DNA from: an uncultured Selenomonadales bacterium | GTDB lineage: Bacteria > Bacillota > Negativicutes > Selenomonadales > Selenomonadaceae | Reading direction: 5' to 3' | NCBI GenBank assembly: GCA_947165295.1 | Contig: CAMUZU010000023.1 | Coordinates: 1-35,433 of the forward strand | DNA length: 35,433 nt | Shown: positions 32,032 through 35,433 of the stretch, piece after piece | Position numbering within the stretch: the stretch's first letter is position 1 | Layout: every line of letters begins with the position of its first letter | Made by a program: the position numbers and the translations under genes | Notes under the pieces: generated by a model | Seen by the model: the letters and a program-made list of their open reading frames with translations, nothing else | What the model was told of the DNA's origin: nothing | Database searches by the model: none

Positions 32032-33030
32032 TTATTTCGCGTTGGCAAGTTCCATGATAGCGGCAGCGGTGCCTTCGGAGCCGAGAACTTCTTTAATCTT
32101 GTGCGCGACAAGTTCCTTGATGTATGCGCGGCCGGGTGCGAGATATTGACGCGGGTCGAAGTGATCGGGATGCGCAACGAAATGTTCGCGAATGCCCGCC
32201 GTCAACGCAAGGCGAAGGTCGGAGTCGATGTTGATTTTGCAGACCGCCGATTTCGCGGCTTTGCGCAATTGAGCTTCGGGAATGCCGACAGCGTCTTTCA
32301 GGTTGCCGCCGTTGTCGTTGATGATTTTGACGTATTTCGGAATAACCGAGGACGCGCCGTGAAGGACAATCGGGAAGCCCGGGATTTTCTTTTCGATTTC
32401 TTCGAGGATGTCGAAACGCAGTTCGGGCGGTTCAAGAACGCCGGTTTCGGGATTGCGCGTGCACTGTTCGGGCGTGAATTTGAATGCGCCGTGGCTGGTG
32501 CCGATAGCGATAGCCAAAGAGTCGCAGCCGGTTTTTTCGACGAACTCGAAGACTTCTTCGGGTTTCGTGTAGTGAGCTTTGTCCGCGTCAACGCTGACGT
32601 CATCTTCAACGCCCGCGAGCTGTCCGAGTTCAGCCTCGACAACAACGCCGTGTGCGTGTGCGTATTCAACAACTTCTTTGGTCTTTTCGATGTTTTCGGC
32701 GAAGGAATAATGCGAGCCGTCGAACATAACGGAAGTGAAGCCGCCGTCGATGCAGGATTTGCAGGTTGCGAAGTCCGGGCCGTGGTCAAGGTGAAGCGCA
32801 ATCGGAATGTCGCTGACTTCCAAAGCCGCACGAACGAGATGGACGAGATATTGATGGTTCGCGTACTTTCTTGCGCCGGCGGAGCATTGGAGAATGACGG
32901 GCGATTGGAGTTCGGCCGCGGCACCCGTGATGCCCTGGACAATTTCCATGTTGTTGACGTTGAACGCGCCGATAGCGAAGCCGCCTTCGTGAGCTTTCTG
33001 GAACATAGCTTTGGTCGTAATCAATGGCAT
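32032..33030 (-). CDS. fba: Fructose-bisphosphate aldolase class II
   Basis: The 332-residue zinc aldolase splits fructose 1,6-bisphosphate in glycolysis. Motifs are AIGAFNVNNMEIVQGI, LHLDHGPDF with zinc His at residue 83 and Asp 82, VEAELGQLAGVEDD, IGTSHGAFKF, VLHGASSV and KINIDSDLRLA. ATG 33030 follows AGGAGG. It is a single-gene unit with a terminator. Confidence 0.95.
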   Translation of the reverse strand: MPLITTKAMFQKAHEGGFAIGAFNVNNMEIVQGITGAAAELQSPVILQCSAGARKYANHQYLVHLVRAALEVSDIPIALHLDHGPDFATCKSCIDGGFTSVMFDGSHYSFAENIEKTKEVVEYAHAHGVVVEAELGQLAGVEDDVSVDADKAHYTKPEEVFEFVEKTGCDSLAIAIGTSHGAFKFTPEQCTRNPETGVLEPPELRFDILEEIEKKIPGFPIVLHGASSVIPKYVKIINDNGGNLKDAVGIPEAQLRKAAKSAVCKINIDSDLRLALTAGIREHFVAHPDHFDPRQYLAPGRAYIKELVAHKIKEVLGSEGTAAAIMELANAK

Positions 33031-33096
33031 TTGGCATTACCTCCTAAAAAATATCAAACGATTCGCGGGGCTTGTGACCCCCTTAACAACGCGGAC

Positions 33097-33126
33097 ATTT
33101 TAACACACTTGACGCCGAAGTTGCAA
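33097..33126 (-). promoter_or_regulatory. Probable fba promoter
   Basis: On the minus strand, TTGCAA (33126-33121), an 18-base spacer and TAAAAT (33102-33097), about 67 bases before the ATG. Confidence 0.45.
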
Positions 33127-33174
33127 CCTGCAGTTGAAAAAAATATTTCGACAATTCAACGTGTGACGTGTCGT

Positions 33175-33289
33175 GTTACTTTCTTTCGGCGCGAAAGAAA
33201 GTAACCAAAGAAAGCAGCCCGACGGAGTTTGCATCACGCAAACACGTCGGGCGCGGCCGTCATCCATGACGGCCGGATTTACGTCGCGG
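33175..33289 (-). repeat. Dispersed three-hairpin element, copy D (inverted)
   Basis: Read on the minus strand it has CGCGACGTAAATCCGGCCGT and the ATGACGGCCG half of the palindrome. A variable stem follows (GCCCGACG with CGTCGGGC, tip GTTTGC/GCAAAC). The final 14-bp stem is GTTACTTTCTTTCG, loop CGC, CGAAAGAAAGTAAC (33188-33175). Its first bases overlap the end and stop codon of the GT41 gene. Confidence 0.85.
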
Positions 33290-35433
33290 ACAGAAGTTCT
33301 TCATATTTGCGCTCAAGTTGTCGGGCATATTTTATCGGGTCAAGTTCAGCGGAATTCACGAACATTGCGCGCAGGTTTTTGTGCAACAGGTCAAGCGTTT
33401 CGGTGTCGCGGGCAAGTCCGACGGCGCGGGCAATGTAATCATCCGCCGAATCAACCGACAGGTCGCCAATCCCGATACTTGTCAAAATGCTCAAGCCGAA
33501 GCGCGTACTGCGACGTTCGCCGTGAAAGTTTATGACGGGCACGCCCATATACAACGCGTCCAAAGTCGTCGCGCCGCCGACGTAAGGATAAGCGTCCAAG
33601 ATTATGTCGAGCTTGCCAATCGCGTTGAAGTAGTCGCTCACTGCGGGACGGAAAATCACGCGCTCCATGTCGAAGCCGATTGACTTCATGCGCCCGTAAA
33701 GTTCGTCGACGGTTCGGTTGCAGATGTATTCCTGCGCACGCATCAAAAGTTTGGCGTCGGGCACGCGGGCAAGAATTTCGCGCCACACGGTCAACATGTC
33801 GTCGTTAATCTTCGAGTAGCGGCAAATCGTCCCGAACGTCACATAACCGTTCTTGACGCACGGCGCGCCGTCGCTTGCAGGTAAATCTTCGCGGCGGGCA
33901 CACGAAAACTGCGCGGGCATGTAAATCAATTTTTCGCTGAAGAATTTTTCGTTGCCGGGCGGGTCGACAATCTTGTCCGTGACGAAATAATCAATCGCGT
34001 TTAAGCCCGTCGTCGACATGTAACCGAGCCCCGAAATTTGCACGGGCGCGGGTTTGTACGCCAACGCCTGCAACGCGTTTTCGCTGCTGTGACCTGACAA
34101 GTCGAAAGCAATGTCGATACCGTCGTCGTGAATTCTTTTCGCCAAGGCTTGAGCGTCAAGCTTGCTCACGTCAACGAAATGTTCCACGCCGCGCCGATAA
34201 AGTTCCGTGTATTGGTCGTTGACTTTGTTGCGGCTGTAGCAAAAAATCTCGAACTTGTTGCGGTCGTGGCAGGTGACGAAGCCGAACGTCACGGCGAACA
34301 TTGCGTGTTGACGGAAGTCGCCCGAAACGTAACCGACTTTGATTCGTCCGCCGCGCTTGCGATAAGTCGTGAACGGTTTGATGTCGTCAAGAAGTTTTTG
34401 ATAATCGAAGTGAAAGGCCGCCAGCTCCTCAGACGAAATGTCCGTGAAGTGCAAGTTCATCAGAATCGCGTCGTACAACTTCAGCTGCTTGTCCAACGTG
34501 TCCGCCAACTCGAACGCCCGACGATAATTTTCAAGCGCCTCATTCACGCGCCCGTTGTTGAGTGCGTATTGTGCCAACTTCGAGTGATATTCGGCACGAA
34601 GCGACGGCGACAAATTTTCGGCAAGCGCGACGGCCTTTTTCATGAACTCGTAAGCCCCGACGCCGTCATCGGTCATGAAGCGGCGGTCGGCAATCGTCAA
34701 GTACAACTGCGCGTCACGAATTGATTCACACTGCGCGGCAAGCTCGGCGAAGTACAGCGTGCGTTTGAAGTCGAAGCGGCTCGGAAATTTGCTGCCCGCA
34801 GGTGTCTCCAACTTGATGTACTCCAAAGCTCGACGATAAAATTCACGCGCTTGACTTTCGGTGACGGGCGGCTCATCTTGCGGAAAATTCGGCAACGGTT
34901 GACCTTTCGTCCACGCGGCGAAGATTTTTTCGTACGCAAGCTCAACTTCGCCCATGTAAATCGCATCGTTCATGACGGGCGACTCCTCAAACTTGCGGCG
35001 AATCGTCAAATGATATTCGCGCAACCTCGGCAAATCGCGTGCAAGTTCAACTGCCTTTTGAACGTATTCGTCGGGAGTGGAAGCGCAAAGTTCACCAAGT
35101 CCCGCGTTGACAAGCAGCGAATAACCGAAGCGCGAATTGTGTCGCTCGCCGACCAAAGTTATTACGGGAACGCCCATATACAACGCGTCGCAAGTCGTGC
35201 CGCCGCCGGGGTATGGGAACGTGTCAAGCGCAATGTCGACGCGTTCATAACTGCGGATGTATTCAATTTCGTCCGGCTCGAAGTCCACGCGCTCGACGTC
35301 AAGCCCCGCGTCAATCATGCGTCGGCGAACAAGTTCAAGTCCGCAATTCGGGCGAAACGTGCGACCTTTGACCAGCAAGCGCGAATTCGGCACGGCGTCC
35401 AAAATCTTCGCCCAAAGCTTGAGCATGTCGTCG
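33279..35433 (-). CDS. GT41/SPINDLY-like TPR glycosyltransferase with two catalytic regions (5' truncated by window)
   Basis: The frame runs off the right edge. The visible part starts inside a GT-B half (DDMLKLWAKILDAVPNSRLL; VDIALDTFPYPGGGTTCDAL; GVPVITLVGERHNSRFGYSL) and its tail. A TPR-like helical stretch (about 200 residues) follows. A second region begins at GGRIKVGYVSGDFRQHAMFA, with DLSGHSSENALQALAYKPAP VQISGLGYMSTTG, and its GT-B half holds LDIILDAYPYVGGATTLDAL. These are GT41/O-GlcNAc-transferase-like motifs, but for both halves the acceptor is unknown. The stop codon TAA at 33281-33279 is supplied by repeat copy D. Confidence 0.85.
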   Translation of the reverse strand, partial: DDMLKLWAKILDAVPNSRLLVKGRTFRPNCGLELVRRRMIDAGLDVERVDFEPDEIEYIRSYERVDIALDTFPYPGGGTTCDALYMGVPVITLVGERHNSRFGYSLLVNAGLGELCASTPDEYVQKAVELARDLPRLREYHLTIRRKFEESPVMNDAIYMGEVELAYEKIFAAWTKGQPLPNFPQDEPPVTESQAREFYRRALEYIKLETPAGSKFPSRFDFKRTLYFAELAAQCESIRDAQLYLTIADRRFMTDDGVGAYEFMKKAVALAENLSPSLRAEYHSKLAQYALNNGRVNEALENYRRAFELADTLDKQLKLYDAILMNLHFTDISSEELAAFHFDYQKLLDDIKPFTTYRKRGGRIKVGYVSGDFRQHAMFAVTFGFVTCHDRNKFEIFCYSRNKVNDQYTELYRRGVEHFVDVSKLDAQALAKRIHDDGIDIAFDLSGHSSENALQALAYKPAPVQISGLGYMSTTGLNAIDYFVTDKIVDPPGNEKFFSEKLIYMPAQFSCARREDLPASDGAPCVKNGYVTFGTICRYSKINDDMLTVWREILARVPDAKLLMRAQEYICNRTVDELYGRMKSIGFDMERVIFRPAVSDYFNAIGKLDIILDAYPYVGGATTLDALYMGVPVINFHGERRSTRFGLSILTSIGIGDLSVDSADDYIARAVGLARDTETLDLLHKNLRAMFVNSAELDPIKYARQLERKYEELLSAT

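Noticed and set aside
1-35433. tRNA or rRNA genes other than ssrA
   Set aside because: No cloverleaf with T-arm consensus or rRNA signature was seen outside the tmRNA.

Overview
The window looks like a chromosomal segment of a low-to-mid GC member of the Bacillota, possibly a Selenomonas-like Negativicute. The grounds are strong GGAGG ribosome binding sites, frequent TTG and GTG starts, sigma-A type promoters, a one-piece tmRNA with encoded CCA, and Firmicutes-typical families (YitT, DUF554, DUF1848, YnbB-type PLP enzyme, AroH-type chorismate mutase). The genus is inference. Coding density is high, and many long antisense reading frames are shadows produced by the codon bias.

Left part (1-9230, mostly + strand). 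The window opens with the 3' tail of a GT41/SPINDLY-like gene followed by a duplicated copy of that tail. A secreted CsgG-like protein and a terminator come next. A tightly packed operon follows: a small hydrophilic protein, a YkgJ-type Cys-cluster protein, a RecT recombinase, argB, a methyltransferase-like protein, a DUF1848 protein, argD, a glycosyltransferase and argF, closed by a bidirectional terminator. Three arginine/ornithine pathway steps are therefore interleaved with unrelated genes. ArgB carries an unusual N-terminal extension made of a duplicated 36-residue unit.

Middle (9240-20700). A secreted Arg/Glu/Tyr repeat protein is followed by a ClC family channel/transporter that lacks the gating glutamate, then a YbjN protein. 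A minus-strand operon holds an MBL-fold hydrolase, greA and purD. A 48-bp tandem repeat array lies at the end of yitT. Next come a small membrane protein with a partner of unknown function, a stripped-down ABC-F-like protein, chorismate mutase, and an aldo/keto reductase with a ferredoxin-like tail. A GIY-YIG/NUMOD3/HTH homing-endonuclease-like gene lies beside ssrA (tmRNA, tag ADYDEVALAA).

Right part (20700-35433, minus strand). Genes include a PaaK-like protein without its ATP loop, CheR, DUF554, a methionine gamma-lyase family PLP enzyme, a P-loop nucleoside kinase, an OPT transporter, a pyridoxamine-phosphate-oxidase-like domain fused to GLUG repeats, a coiled-coil protein, polynucleotide phosphorylase and class II fructose-bisphosphate aldolase. 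The window ends in a large GT41-like protein with two catalytic regions, which runs off the right edge.

The most striking non-coding signal is a dispersed element of roughly 105-130 bp. It has four full copies and one partial copy, built from three successive hairpins whose stems vary in a compensatory way. A second theme is tandem duplication of gene 3' ends (window start, ykgJ, yitT).
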